Source: Extensimonas vulgaris (GTDB lineage: Bacteria > Pseudomonadota > Gammaproteobacteria > Burkholderiales > Burkholderiaceae_C). From it: 64,000 bases of DNA. The notes beneath the pieces were generated by a model. That model did no database searches. It was not told the DNA's origin and was given only the letters and a program-made list of their open reading frames with translations. The stretch spans positions 124,001 to 188,000 of the forward strand of contig NZ_QPJU01000002.1 of the NCBI RefSeq assembly GCF_003337425.1. The letters are read 5' to 3'. Below are positions 16,601-27,736 of the stretch, in pieces. The stretch's first letter is position 1, and every line of letters starts with the position of its first letter. Both the position numbers and the translations under genes were made by a program.

Positions 16601-17292
16601 GGTGCAGGATGTTCGTGGGAGGAAGAATGCACCCCGTCGCCCACAGCGGCGGGGGGGAGCGCTTGCAGGTTGTCGTGGATGCGCTGGATCAAGGCCTGCA
16701 ACTGGGCGACCTCAGCGGCGTCGAAGCCTTGCAGGGCCTGCGCTTGCAGCGCGTCGAAAATCGCGGGCAGCTGCGCGGCTACGGCGCGGCCGGCGTCGGT
16801 CAGCTCGGTGTGCACGACGCGCCGATCCTGCGCCGAGCGCACGCGCGTGCACAGGCCTTTGGCTTCGAGCCGGTCGAGCAAGCGCGTCATGCCGCCCGCG
16901 TCCATGTGGCAGCTGCGCGCCAGTGCGGCCACCGTGCCTTCCTGGCCCAGCAGCAGGCGCAACATGGGCTTCCACTGCGCGTCCGTCAGGCCCAGCGGCT
17001 CGACGCGGCGGGTGATCTCGGCGCCCAGCAGCGCGACGATGCGCCGCAGCTGGTAGCCGATCTGCTGTTCGAGGTCGAACGGCGTTGCGGCGGGCGTGGC
17101 TAGCAGCCTGTCGGACTTTGGAATCGTCGGCTGCGAATGCGCCGCAGCGGCCCATTTTTTACCGGCTTCTTGCCCCATAGTCCCGCTATGGGGCGGCGAA
17201 TCCGGCAAAAACTGGTCACGCTGGGGCCCATTCTCGCTATCGACGCCCAAAGCCTGACAGGCTGCTTGGGCAGGAGGGGTTGGAGACGACAT
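16597..17292 (-). CDS. MarR-family transcriptional regulator with an in-frame element
   Basis: 231 aa from the ATG at 17292; without the element it would be 176 aa, a normal MarR length. The winged-helix core shows EITRRVEPLGLTDAQWKPML, VAALARSCHMDAGGMTRLLD (recognition helix) and the wing RVRSAQDRRVVHTELTDAG. Residues 9-63 come from palindromic element C, placed before the core at the flexible N-terminus. It heads the efflux operon and its stop overlaps the next start, so it is the likely local repressor, relieved by a small phenolic or drug ligand as in EmrR/MprA (family knowledge). Upstream lies a candidate operator (17336-17349). Confidence 0.88.
   Translation of the reverse strand: MSSPTPPAQAACQALGVDSENGPQRDQFLPDSPPHSGTMGQEAGKKWAAAAHSQPTIPKSDRLLATPAATPFDLEQQIGYQLRRIVALLGAEITRRVEPLGLTDAQWKPMLRLLLGQEGTVAALARSCHMDAGGMTRLLDRLEAKGLCTRVRSAQDRRVVHTELTDAGRAVAAQLPAIFDALQAQALQGFDAAEVAQLQALIQRIHDNLQALPPAAVGDGVHSSSHEHPAP
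17100..17268 (-). repeat. Palindromic element copy C (inside the MarR gene)
   Basis: Same 165 bp spacing, forward orientation on the minus strand, entering at codon 9. Its 5' end has diverged (CAAG for CTAG, GTCAGGCT for GTCGGACT), so it may be the oldest copy, yet length and open frame are intact. Terminal pair is the C/G version. One internal change turns Asp to Ala in the read-through peptide. Confidence 0.92.
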
Positions 17293-17335
17293 GCTGGCGA
17301 CAATCAATGAGGGCGCAATTATTGTCGAAGTAGCA

Positions 17336-17349
17336 TTTGTCTGCACAAA
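17336..17349. promoter_or_regulatory. Candidate MarR operator upstream of the efflux operon
   Basis: TTTGT-CTGC-ACAAA is an inverted repeat 44 bases before the regulator's ATG. On the operon strand TTGTGC here could be a -35 element, with ACAATA about 17 bases later near 17321. An operator overlapping the -35 would fit autorepression. Inference from position and symmetry only. Confidence 0.35.
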
Positions 17350-17447
17350 CGAATCGCAGCGGCACTGGGAGTGCTGCGCAAACGCCACGAAGTCCCGATG
17401 CCGTAGCCGCAGATTTTTAGCGAAATTGGCGTGTAGTACCCGTCAAT

Positions 17448-18486
<1,039 letters not shown>

Positions 18487-18502
18487 TCATTCGGGGTTAT
18501 CG

Positions 18503-18671
18503 CTAGGAGCCTGTCGGACTTTGGGCGTCGATAGCGAGAATGCGCCCCAGCGTGACCAGTTTTTGCCGCATTCGCCGCCCCATAGCGGGACTATGGGGCA
18601 AGAAGACGGTAAAAAATGGGCCGCTGCGGCGCTTTCGCAGCCGACGATTCCAAAGTCCGACAGGCTCCTAC
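18503..18671 (+). repeat. Palindromic element copy D (between hemB and hemJ)
   Basis: 169 bp, forward on the plus strand, filling most of the 231 bp divergent gap between hemB and hemJ. Left flank reads CGCTA then the element, right flank is element then TACGCC. The mismatch between CTAG and CTAC at the two ends suggests the duplicated target is only TA. Terminal pair is the G/C version. Confidence 0.92.
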
Positions 18672-18702
18672 GCCACGCCCGTGGAAGCCCTACACTGCCG
18701 CC

Positions 18703-19131
18703 ATGCTCTGGGTCAAGTCCTTTCACATCGTGTTCGTGGCCAGCTGGTTCGCCGGCTTGTTCTATCTGCCACGCATCTTCGTCAACCTCGCCATGGTGGC
18801 GCCGGGCTCGGTGGCCGAGCGCGAGCGCCTGCTGCTCATGGCGCGCAAGCTGCTGCGCTTTAGCACGCTGCTCGCCGTGCCGGCCGTGGCGCTGGGCCTG
18901 TGGCTGTGGCTGGGCTACGGCATAGGCCGCGGGCCGGGCAACGGCTGGCTGCATGCCAAGCTGTTGGCCGTGCTGCTGGTCATTGGCTACCACCATGCCT
19001 GCGCCGTGCTGCTGCGCAAGCTCGCGGCCGGCACCAGCCAGCGTAGCCACATTTGGTTTCGCTGGTTCAACGAGGTGCCGGTGCTGCTGCTGCTCGTGAT
19101 TGTGGTGCTGGTGGTGGTCAAGCCGTTCTGA
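18703..19131 (+). CDS. hemJ: HemJ-type protoporphyrinogen IX oxidase (CopD/UPF0093-like membrane protein)
   Basis: 142 aa protein with four hydrophobic segments. The N-terminus MLWVKSFHIVFVASWFAGLF with LPRIFV is typical of HemJ, including His8 and the following Arg. WLHAKLLAVLLVIGYHHA is the second conserved block. It oxidises protoporphyrinogen IX to protoporphyrin IX in the inner membrane. Position next to hemB supports the assignment; some annotations call the family CopD-like. The ATG at 18703 is only 32 bases from element D, so its promoter must lie in or beside the element. Confidence 0.8.
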   Translation: MLWVKSFHIVFVASWFAGLFYLPRIFVNLAMVAPGSVAERERLLLMARKLLRFSTLLAVPAVALGLWLWLGYGIGRGPGNGWLHAKLLAVLLVIGYHHACAVLLRKLAAGTSQRSHIWFRWFNEVPVLLLLVIVVLVVVKPF

Positions 19132-19153
19132 GGACGCAGGGCGCACCGGGATC

Positions 19154-20254
19154 ATGCACAAGACCTCTGCCTGGCCCCTCGCGCTGCTCTACGGCGCGCT
19201 GATCGTTTTTGCGAGCCTGTTTCCCTTCAGCGGTTGGCGCGCGCAAGGGGTCGCGCCCTGGGCTTTCCTGCTGGCGCCGCTGCCGCCGCCGTACTGGACG
19301 AAGTTCGACGTCTTCACCAATCTGTTTGGCTATGCCCCGCTGGGTTTTTTGCTCGCGCTCGCGCTGCTGCGCACGGGCGTGCGCGCGCGCTGGGCGTTTG
19401 TGCTGGCCACGCTCGCGGGGGCGCTGCTGTCGCTTTGCATGGAGTTTCTGCAGATTTACCTGCCGCAGCGTGTGGCGTCCAATCTCGATTGGCTGCTCAA
19501 TGCGCTGGGCACGCTCATGGGTGCGCTTGCGGCCCTGCTGCTCGAGCGCCTGGGCGCCGTGGCGCGCTGGAGCAACGTGCGTGCACGCTGGTTCGTGCCC
19601 GACGCGCGCGGCGCCCTCGTGTTGCTGGCCTTGTGGCCCGCGGCGCTGCTGTTCCCCGCGGCCGTACCTTTTGGCCTTGGGCAGGTGTTCGAGCGGCTGG
19701 GTGCTGCGCTCGTCGAGACGCTGGACGGCACACCGTTTCTGGACTGGCTGCCGCAGGTCGATGAAGAGTCGCTCGATCCGCTCTCTCCCGGTGGCGAGAT
19801 GCTTTGCGTCGCGCTGGGGCTCCTGATTCCATGTCTGCTCGGCTACGGCGTGATTCGCACGGCCGGGCGGCGTGCGCTGTTTGCCGCCGGGGTTCTGTGC
19901 GCGGGCCTCGCCGCCACGGCGCTGTCGGCGGCGCTGAGCTGGGGCCCGGTGCATGCCTTGGACTGGCTGAGTCTGCCCGTGCGCGCGGGCCTGGTGCTGT
20001 GGCTGCTGGCTGCCGCCGTGCTACTGCCCTTGGGCCGGCGCGCGTGCCTGGCGCTGCTGCTGCTCGCGCTGGCCTGGCATCTGTCCTTGCTCAACCAGGC
20101 ACCGACGAGCGCCTACTTCAGCCACACGCTCCAGCTTTGGGAGCAAGGACGCTTCATCCGCTTCTACGGCCTCGGCCAATGGCTGGGCTGGCTCTGGCCT
20201 TACGTCACGCTGCTGTACGCGCTGCTGCGGCTGTCGCGGCGCGATGCACGGTAA
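19154..20254 (+). CDS. VanZ-like membrane protein
   Basis: 366 aa, about eight to ten hydrophobic segments. The N-terminal third matches the VanZ family: LIVFASLFPFSGWR, KFDVFTNLFGYAPLGFLLAL and the acidic SLCMEFLQIYLPQRVASNLDWLLNALG. The C-terminal two thirds are additional transmembrane segments less typical of VanZ. VanZ confers low-level teicoplanin resistance in enterococci, but most homologues have unknown function in the envelope. It starts 22 bases after hemJ and may be co-transcribed. Confidence 0.75.
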   Translation: MHKTSAWPLALLYGALIVFASLFPFSGWRAQGVAPWAFLLAPLPPPYWTKFDVFTNLFGYAPLGFLLALALLRTGVRARWAFVLATLAGALLSLCMEFLQIYLPQRVASNLDWLLNALGTLMGALAALLLERLGAVARWSNVRARWFVPDARGALVLLALWPAALLFPAAVPFGLGQVFERLGAALVETLDGTPFLDWLPQVDEESLDPLSPGGEMLCVALGLLIPCLLGYGVIRTAGRRALFAAGVLCAGLAATALSAALSWGPVHALDWLSLPVRAGLVLWLLAAAVLLPLGRRACLALLLLALAWHLSLLNQAPTSAYFSHTLQLWEQGRFIRFYGLGQWLGWLWPYVTLLYALLRLSRRDAR

Positions 20255-20291
20255 CGAGCGCGATTTCTTCGCCCCTGCACTAGTAGTGCGC

Positions 20292-20816
20292 TCAAACCCG
20301 CCACTTTTCGAGCAGTTTTTCGGGCCCCATGCTGTCGTAGACCTCGAAAGGCTGGTGAATCCAGGGGTTGGTGGGCAGGAATTCGACCGAATAGTCGGGC
20401 GTGAATCTGGACACGCCCTTGGTCCAGATCACGGCGCTGCGCAATTCGGTGATGGGCTGGTAATTGGTCTTGAGCCGCTCCACCACGGCGGCGAGGGTTT
20501 GACCAGAGTCGGCCAGGTCATCGACGAGCAGCACGCGCCCGGCGATTTCGCCCTGCGGCGTGGTGATGTAGCGCGCGATGTCGAGGTGCCCCTGCACCGT
20601 ACCGGCCTCGGCGCGGTAGGAGCTCGTGGACATGATGGCCAGCGGCCTGTCGAAGATACGGCTCAGGATGTCCCCCGGGCGCAGTCCGCCGCGTGCGAGG
20701 CACAGGATGGTGTCGAACTCCCAGCCCGACTGGTAAATCTTGAGCGCAAGTTTTTCGATGAGGCCGTGGTACTCGTCGTAGCTCACGTACAGGTGCTTGC
20801 CGTCTTCGGTCAGCAT
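20292..20816 (-). CDS. Purine-type phosphoribosyltransferase
   Basis: 174 aa type I phosphoribosyltransferase. The PRPP-binding motif VLLVDDLADSGQT is at residues 95-107, and ILCLARGGLRPGDILSR carries the PPi loop. It follows purA on the same strand, 43 bases downstream, consistent with purine salvage of hypoxanthine, guanine or xanthine; base specificity cannot be read from the sequence. GGAG lies eight bases before the ATG. Confidence 0.82.
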   Translation of the reverse strand: MLTEDGKHLYVSYDEYHGLIEKLALKIYQSGWEFDTILCLARGGLRPGDILSRIFDRPLAIMSTSSYRAEAGTVQGHLDIARYITTPQGEIAGRVLLVDDLADSGQTLAAVVERLKTNYQPITELRSAVIWTKGVSRFTPDYSVEFLPTNPWIHQPFEVYDSMGPEKLLEKWRV

Positions 20817-20859
20817 GTGAAAACTCCGGGGCGAAAGGCTTGCAATACGGCTCAGCGGC

Positions 20860-22248
<1,389 letters not shown>

Positions 22249-23436
22249 TCAGTTCTTGGTGGTGATGGGGTCGGCATGCGCCGCCCCACCCAGCGGTTGC
22301 ACGCGCCACGCGCCGGCTACGTACACCAGTTCGCGGTCGCAGTGGAATTCATCGACCTCGCTTTCGTGCCCGGGCAGTACGCAGACCACGGTTTCGCCGG
22401 CCTGGCGCAGCGCTGCGATCGCGGCGTGCACGTCGTGCGACTCATTCCACGGCGCGCGTATGGCCGCCTTGGGCGCGCGCGGCGGCACGACGGCGACGAG
22501 TTGCTTCAAGTCCAGACTGAAGCCCACGGCGGGCCGGTTGCGGCCGAACACCGCACCGACTTCGTCATAACGCCCACCACGCACGAGCGCGTCGCTCGCG
22601 CCAGGGGTATAGACGCCGAAGCGCATGCCGCTGTAGTAGGCGTAACCGCGCAGATCGGCGAGATCGTAGCTCACGCGCACGCCTTGCAGACGCTCGCCCA
22701 ACCAGCGCAAACCCGATAGCAGCTCGGGCAATCCTGGTGCGCCTTGCAAGGCTTTTTCTGCCTCAATCAGCACAGTGGCGTCGCCGTACAGCTGCGGCAG
22801 CGCGCGCAGCCCCTCGCGTGAGCGGGCCGGAAAATCGCGCGTGAGCGCGGCCAGTTCGGCCGCATCCTTGGCCGCGAGCGCGGCGTGGATTTTTTGCAAC
22901 AGTGCAGCGTCGAGCGGCACGCCCGCGAGCAGGCTGCGCACGATGCGCACGTCGGCAAGGTCGATTTGCAGCGCTTGCACCTGCGCCACACGCAGGCACG
23001 CGAGTGCGAGCTGCAGCACCTCGAGGTCGGCCTCCTGGCCTGCGTGACCGTAGATTTCGGCGCCGAACTGCAGCGGCTCGCGCGTCGCGTGCGGCCTGTC
23101 AGGGCGCGTGTGCAGCACCGGCCCGCAGTAACACAGACGCGTGACGCCACGGCGGTTGAGCAGGTGCGCATCGATGCGCGCGACCTGCGGCGTGGTGTCG
23201 GCACGCACGCCCAAGCTGCGACCCGAGAGCTGATCGACGAGCTTGAAGGTCTGCAGGCCGAGCGCCTCGCCCGTGCCCGTGAGCAGGGAGTCGAGGTGCT
23301 CCACCAGCGGCGGGATGACGAGTTCGCAGCCGTAGCTGCGCGCGGTGTCGAGCAGGTCGCGGCGCAGCTCCTCGATGTGCCGGGCTTCGGACGGCAGGAC
23401 GTCGGCAATGTGATCCGGCAACAGCCAGGCGGACAT
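22249..23436 (-). CDS. hisZ: ATP phosphoribosyltransferase regulatory subunit
   Basis: 395 aa, homologous to the catalytic core of histidyl-tRNA synthetase but used as the regulatory partner of short-form HisG at the first step of histidine synthesis. Motifs: [31 protein letters not shown]-like [15 protein letters not shown], and [13 protein letters not shown]. It lacks the aminoacylation and anticodon parts. The ATG at 23436 is chosen over an upstream TTG. It lies between the yjeT-like gene and purA, a conserved betaproteobacterial arrangement. Confidence 0.94.
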   Translation of the reverse strand: MSAWLLPDHIADVLPSEARHIEELRRDLLDTARSYGCELVIPPLVEHLDSLLTGTGEALGLQTFKLVDQLSGRSLGVRADTTPQVARIDAHLLNRRGVTRLCYCGPVLHTRPDRPHATREPLQFGAEIYGHAGQEADLEVLQLALACLRVAQVQALQIDLADVRIVRSLLAGVPLDAALLQKIHAALAAKDAAELAALTRDFPARSREGLRALPQLYGDATVLIEAEKALQGAPGLPELLSGLRWLGERLQGVRVSYDLADLRGYAYYSGMRFGVYTPGASDALVRGGRYDEVGAVFGRNRPAVGFSLDLKQLVAVVPPRAPKAAIRAPWNESHDVHAAIAALRQAGETVVCVLPGHESEVDEFHCDRELVYVAGAWRVQPLGGAAHADPITTKN

Positions 23437-23561
23437 GGAATGCGTCAAGTGGTGAAAAAAAGGATTCTACCGGCAGGCAATGCGGCAGCGGCGTGCGGCG
23501 CTCCGGTGCATGCCGTATGGCGGCCGTGCCCAGGCTGCAAGGGGCGCAGGTCTGCGCCGGC

Positions 23562-23741
23562 TCAAAATGCCAGCAAGAGCAAGCCGAGCAAGATGCTGAG
23601 CAGGCCGAAAAAGCGGATTTGCCCATCGCGCAAGGCAAGCGCTTGCTGAAATACCCGCCGCCACATCGCGGGCGCGGCAAACGGCAGTATCCCTTCGATC
23701 ACCAGCACCAGCGCGAGCGCCGTCCACAGCGAATCCGACAT
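23562..23741 (-). CDS. DUF2065 (YjeT-like) small membrane protein
   Basis: 59 aa protein with two hydrophobic helices joined by a short polar loop: LWTALALVLVIEGILPF, then MWRRVFQQALALRDGQIR and a second membrane segment LLSILLGLLLLAF. This is the DUF2065 pattern, and homologues sit directly after hflC in many proteobacteria, as here (33 bases). Function unknown; context suggests a role with the HflKC complex. Confidence 0.82.
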   Translation of the reverse strand: MSDSLWTALALVLVIEGILPFAAPAMWRRVFQQALALRDGQIRFFGLLSILLGLLLLAF

Positions 23742-23774
23742 GCTGCTATCAACAGGATGGGCCGTTGGCAGCAC

Positions 23775-24680
23775 TCATTTGCGCGCCGGCGCAGCCACCG
23801 CACCTGCACCCCCGCGCATGACCTTGAAGAAATCAGACGCGGCAGGGTCGAGCACGAGCACGTCGCTCTTGTTGTGGAAGCTCGCTTTGTAAGCCTCGAG
23901 GCTGCGGTAGAACTGCGCGAACTGCGGGTCGCGGCCGAACGCCTCGGCATAGATGCGCGCGGCCTCGGCGTCGCCCTCGCCCTTGATCTTCTGCGCGTCG
24001 CGGTAGGCGCCGGCAATGGTGATTTCGCGCTGGCGGTCGGCGTCGGCGCGGATCTTTTCGCCCTCGGCCGCCCCCGTGGAGCGCAATTCATTCGCTACGC
24101 GCTTGCGCTCGGCTTCCATGCGCCGGTACACCGATTCGGTGATGGCTTCGACGTAATCGACCCGCGTGATGCGCACATCGACCACGTCAATACCCCAAGG
24201 CTTGCTGCCACGTACGGCCTCGAGCACTTCTTTCTTCACATCCGCCATCAGCGCCTCGCGCTGCAAGGAGAGCAACTCCTTGACGGTGCGTTTGTTGATC
24301 TCTTCCTGAAAGGCGTTGCGCACCACGCGGTTGAGCTGCAGGGCGCCGGCGTTTTCATCGAGACCGACGTTGCGGATGTAGTCGGTCGGCTCGGCAATGC
24401 GCCAGCGCACGTACCAGTCGATCACCACGCGCTGCTTTTCTGCCGTGAGCATGGGCTCGGTGTCCATGCTGTCGAGCGTGAGCAGGCGCTTGTCGAGATA
24501 GGAAACGTTCTGGAAGGGCGGTGGCAGTTTGAAATGCAGGCCAGGCTCGGTGATCACCTCCTTGATCTGACCGAACGCATACACCACACCGAATTGCCGC
24601 TGATCCACGACAAAACACATGGAACTCAGCAAAGCGAGCACGATCAGGATGCTCGCGGCGATAAAACCGACTCTATTCAC
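23775..24680 (-). CDS. hflC: HflC, SPFH-family membrane protein
   Basis: 301 aa, N-terminal signal-anchor helix (3-22) and a periplasmic SPFH/prohibitin domain including VVDQRQFGVVYAFG. The long charged helix EAERKRVANELRSTGAAEGE ends before a short tail. It forms with HflK a cage-like assembly that modulates the FtsH protease. The start is GTG at 24680, supported by TAGGAG nine bases upstream, part of which is the hflK stop codon. The hflK-hflC gap is 11 bases. Confidence 0.94.
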   Translation of the reverse strand: MNRVGFIAASILIVLALLSSMCFVVDQRQFGVVYAFGQIKEVITEPGLHFKLPPPFQNVSYLDKRLLTLDSMDTEPMLTAEKQRVVIDWYVRWRIAEPTDYIRNVGLDENAGALQLNRVVRNAFQEEINKRTVKELLSLQREALMADVKKEVLEAVRGSKPWGIDVVDVRITRVDYVEAITESVYRRMEAERKRVANELRSTGAAEGEKIRADADRQREITIAGAYRDAQKIKGEGDAEAARIYAEAFGRDPQFAQFYRSLEAYKASFHNKSDVLVLDPAASDFFKVMRGGAGAVAAPARK

Positions 24681-24691
24681 GGAAACGGCTC

Positions 24692-26014
24692 CTAGCGGGA
24701 TTCACGCTCGCGCGTGCGGGCGAAGTCACGCGTGCGGCTGTTGTCATTCGAAAAATTGGTGGTGGGCGTGGTCACGGGCGCTGATGGGGCCGCCGTGGAG
24801 CTAGCGCCCGATGCCGCATTGGCCGTTGCCGAGGCGGCATCGGCTGGCTGCGCGGGCTGTGCCGTGCTTTGCAGCAGCTTGTCGAGCGGCAGGTAAAGCA
24901 GGTTCGAACCCTGGCGCGCATCGACCAGCACCTTGGTCACGTTGCCGTAGATTTGCTGCATGGTCTCGAGGTACAGGCGGTCGCGCGTGACCTGGGGCGC
25001 GCGCTGGTATTCCGTGAGCACGGACGCAAAGCGCTGCGCGTCACCCTGGGCCTGGGCGACAATGCGCCCTTTGTAGGCCTGTGCCTCCTCCTTGAGGCGC
25101 GAGGCGGTGCCAACCGCGCGCGGCACCACGTCGTTGGCATAAGCCTGGGCCTCATTCTTGGCGCGCTCGCGCTCCTGGCCAGCCTTGAGCACGTCGTCGA
25201 ACGCCGCCTGCACCTGCTCGGGCGGGCGCACGCCGCCTTGCTGCAGGTTCACCGCCACGACTTCCACGCCGATCTTGTAGCGGTCGAGGATGGTCTGCAT
25301 CAGGCTGCGCACGCGTGGCGCGATCTGGTCGCGCTCCTCCGAGAGCGCTGCGTCCATGCGCATCTTGCCCACGACTTCGCGCACGGCCGTCTCGGCGGCC
25401 TGCACCACGGCGTCGGCCGGGTTGCGGCTCTCGAACAGCCAGGCGCGCGCATCGTTGAGGCGGTATTGCACGGCGAATTTGATCTCGACGATGTTTTCGT
25501 CCTCGGTCAGCATGGCCGAGTCGCGCAGACCCGTGCTCTTGATGACCGAGTCGCGCCCCACGTCGACGGAGCGCATCTGCGTCACGAACACCGTTTCATG
25601 GCGCTCGATCGGGTAAGGCAGACGCCAGTTGAAGCCCGCGCCGACCGTGCTCTGGTATTTACCGAAGCGCGTGATGACGGCCTGCTGACCCTCCTGGACG
25701 ATGAAAAAGCCCGAGCCCATCCAGATCACGAACACGATGCCCGCGAGCAGTCCGAGGCCCCAACCAGCGCTTTTGCCGTCGGGCGTGAAACCGCCGCCCG
25801 AATGCCCCGGCCCTTTGCCGCCGGCGCCGCCGCGCCCGCCGAACAGATTGCCGAGCTTGCGGTTGAGGTCGCGCCAGAGTTCATCGAGGTCGGGCGGCTG
25901 GCCCGGCCCCTGGCCGCGCCCCGGCGGCGTGGGCGGGCGCTCGGCGTCGGAGCGCTTGCCGTCCTGCGGCTTGTCGTCGCCGCGACCCCAGCGGGGGTCA
26001 TTCAAATTGAACAT
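24692..26014 (-). CDS. hflK: HflK, SPFH-family membrane protein
   Basis: 440 aa partner of HflC. A Gly/Pro-rich cytoplasmic N-terminus (MFNLNDPRWGRGDDKP), a transmembrane helix (about 78-98), then the SPFH domain starting FIVQEGQQAVITRFGKYQ. The C-terminal tail is Ala/Thr/Ser rich and variable. The start is set at MFNLNDPRWG because this begins the family similarity; an ATG at 26062 adding MNFRDSAP is an alternative. It begins about 100 bases after hflX ends. Confidence 0.92.
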   Translation of the reverse strand: MFNLNDPRWGRGDDKPQDGKRSDAERPPTPPGRGQGPGQPPDLDELWRDLNRKLGNLFGGRGGAGGKGPGHSGGGFTPDGKSAGWGLGLLAGIVFVIWMGSGFFIVQEGQQAVITRFGKYQSTVGAGFNWRLPYPIERHETVFVTQMRSVDVGRDSVIKSTGLRDSAMLTEDENIVEIKFAVQYRLNDARAWLFESRNPADAVVQAAETAVREVVGKMRMDAALSEERDQIAPRVRSLMQTILDRYKIGVEVVAVNLQQGGVRPPEQVQAAFDDVLKAGQERERAKNEAQAYANDVVPRAVGTASRLKEEAQAYKGRIVAQAQGDAQRFASVLTEYQRAPQVTRDRLYLETMQQIYGNVTKVLVDARQGSNLLYLPLDKLLQSTAQPAQPADAASATANAASGASSTAAPSAPVTTPTTNFSNDNSRTRDFARTRERESR

Positions 26015-26110
26015 ACCCCGCAGCCGGAACCACAAAGCCGGGGCTGAGTCTCGGAAGTTCATGCGCACAATCTCTGCTTCTTGGATGACATCGGCCGGCA
26101 TTGTGCCGAA

Positions 26111-27322
26111 TCACAGGCATTCACCTGCGACATCTGGGGGCTCTAGGAGCCTGTCGGATGCGCCAGCAGCCAGCACCGTGCGCGCGAGTTGTGCGCGCAG
26201 CAGGTCTAAACCTTCGCCCGTGCGTGCGCTCACGAAGATGCGCTCCACAGGCTGTCCTGCGCGCTCATAGACGTCCTGCAGCGCGGCGGGTCGCTGCGCG
26301 GGCGGGAGCGCGTCGAGCTTGTTGAAGACCAGCAGCTGCGGCACCTGCGCGGCGCCGATGTCGGCGAGCACGCGCTCGACCTGCGCGATCTGCTCGGGAA
26401 AATGCGGGTTCGCGGCATCGACCACGTGCAACAGCAGGTCGGCATCTACGGCCTCCTGCAGCGTGGCCTCGAAGGCATCGACCAGGCCGTGCGGCAGGTC
26501 GCGGATGAAGCCCACCGTGTCCGACAGCGACACCGAGCGCCCTGCGTCCGCGAGGTACAGCTGCCGTGTCGTGGTGTCCAGCGTCGCGAACAGCTGGTTG
26601 GCCGCGTAGGCCTGCGCCTTCACGAGCGCATTGAACAGCGTGGACTTGCCCGCGTTGGTGTAGCCCACGAGCGAGATGTTGAAGGTGTCGCGCCGCGCGC
26701 GCTGGCGCCGCTGCGTGGCGCGCTGGCGCTTGACCTTGGCCAGGCGCTCCTTGGTGCGCAAAATGGCCTGGCCGATCATGCGCCGGTCGAGCTCGATCTG
26801 CGTCTCGCCGGGGCCGCCGCGCGCGCCTATGCCGCCACGCTGGCGCTCCAGGTGCGACCAGCGCCGCACGAGCCGCGTGCTCAGGTATTGCAGACGTGCG
26901 AGCTCAACTTGCAGCTTACCCTCGTGGCTGCGCGCGCGCTGCGCGAAGATTTCGAGGATCAGCAGCGTGCGGTCGTTCACGGGCAGCCCGAGGTGCTGCT
27001 CCAGGTTGCGCTGCTGCGCCGGGCTCAGCGACTGGTCGAACAGCACCTCGACGGCGCCGTACATCTGCGCGAGCGTGCGGATCTCGTCGGCCTTGCCGCT
27101 GCCCACGAAGAGCGCGGCGTCGGGCGCCTTGCGTTTGCAGGTGAGGCGCGCCACGGGCCGCATGCCCGCAGTTTCGGCGAGCAACCCTAGTTCTTCGAGC
27201 TTGTGATCGAAATGCGGCAGACCGAAGTCCACGCCCACCAGCAGTACCGGCGCAGAGCCTGTTTGCGCCGCCGCAGCAGCGCCGCGCACGGCCGGTTTTT
27301 CAGCGAAAGATGCTTCGGTCAA
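26111..27322 (-). CDS. hflX: HflX ribosome-associated GTPase
   Basis: 403 aa GTPase that splits or rescues stalled ribosomes, notably after heat stress. An N-terminal HflX domain (LFVGSGKADEI) is followed by the linker GGIGARGGPGETQIELDRR and the G domain: G1 GYTNAGKST (220-228), G3 DTVGF and G4 NKLD. The start is a TTG immediately after the hfq stop (TGATTG), and no later ATG precedes the domain. The C-terminal ASDRLLEPP includes a 16 bp fragment of the palindromic element in the same frame as in MurF. Confidence 0.93.
   Translation of the reverse strand: MTEASFAEKPAVRGAAAAAQTGSAPVLLVGVDFGLPHFDHKLEELGLLAETAGMRPVARLTCKRKAPDAALFVGSGKADEIRTLAQMYGAVEVLFDQSLSPAQQRNLEQHLGLPVNDRTLLILEIFAQRARSHEGKLQVELARLQYLSTRLVRRWSHLERQRGGIGARGGPGETQIELDRRMIGQAILRTKERLAKVKRQRATQRRQRARRDTFNISLVGYTNAGKSTLFNALVKAQAYAANQLFATLDTTTRQLYLADAGRSVSLSDTVGFIRDLPHGLVDAFEATLQEAVDADLLLHVVDAANPHFPEQIAQVERVLADIGAAQVPQLLVFNKLDALPPAQRPAALQDVYERAGQPVERIFVSARTGEGLDLLRAQLARTVLAAGASDRLLEPPDVAGECL
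26143..26158 (-). repeat. 16 bp end fragment of the palindromic element in hflX
   Basis: TCCGACAGGCTCCTAG on the minus strand is identical to the right end of the 165 bp element, then similarity stops abruptly. It encodes SDRLL in the same phase as in the NodT-like factor and MurF. Best read as a deletion scar of a former full copy at the hflX C-terminus. Confidence 0.75.
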
Positions 27323-27577
27323 TCAGTGACCGCCCCCTTCGGCGTCGGCAGCCTCGGCGAGCGAAAAGTTCACCGGGCGGCTTGGAACGATGGTGGAGAT
27401 GGCGTGCTTGTAAACCATCTGGGTGAGGGTGTTGCGCAGCAGCACCACGTATTGATCGAAGGATTCGATCTGCCCCTGCAGTTTGATGCCGTTGACCAGG
27501 TAGATCGATACGGGCACATGCTCGCGGCGCAAGGCGTTGAGGAAGGGGTCTTGAAGAAGCTGACCTTTATTGCTCAC
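27323..27577 (-). CDS. hfq: Hfq RNA chaperone
   Basis: 84 aa Sm-like hexameric RNA chaperone that pairs small RNAs with mRNAs. The core [38 protein letters not shown] and [12 protein letters not shown] are all canonical. The start is taken as GTG at 27577 (then SNKGQ), because GGAGA lies six bases before it and the family begins MSNKGQ; a TTG six codons upstream is the only longer option. The stop abuts the hflX start. Confidence 0.96.
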   Translation of the reverse strand: MSNKGQLLQDPFLNALRREHVPVSIYLVNGIKLQGQIESFDQYVVLLRNTLTQMVYKHAISTIVPSRPVNFSLAEAADAEGGGH

Positions 27578-27698
27578 GATATTCTCCGTGTTCAAATGTT
27601 GTTGTAAACCGGCACCTTACCACAGCGCCTTAATCCTTACGCGGCATATTGGCCCGTCTTGGCCGCACGCGAAAGAACGCAGGAGATGGTGGCGCCAG

Positions 27699-27715
27699 GC
27701 CGTTTTTCAAACGGC
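27699..27715. other. Small perfect hairpin between lpxC and hfq
   Basis: GCCGTTT-TTC-AAACGGC, 22 bases beyond the lpxC stop on the lpxC strand. No T-run follows on either strand, so it is only a weak candidate for the 3' end of the dcw transcript. Confidence 0.3.
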
Positions 27716-27736
27716 AAGCAGCGCACGGAACGCTGC

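Noticed and set aside
24680-24697. CTAGGAGCC at the hflK-hflC junction as another element remnant
   Set aside because: Only nine bases match; a TAG stop plus an AGGAG ribosome binding site explains them.
24890-24920. tRNA T-loop-like GGTTCGAACCC
   Set aside because: It lies in the hflK coding sequence and no acceptor stem or cloverleaf can be drawn around it.
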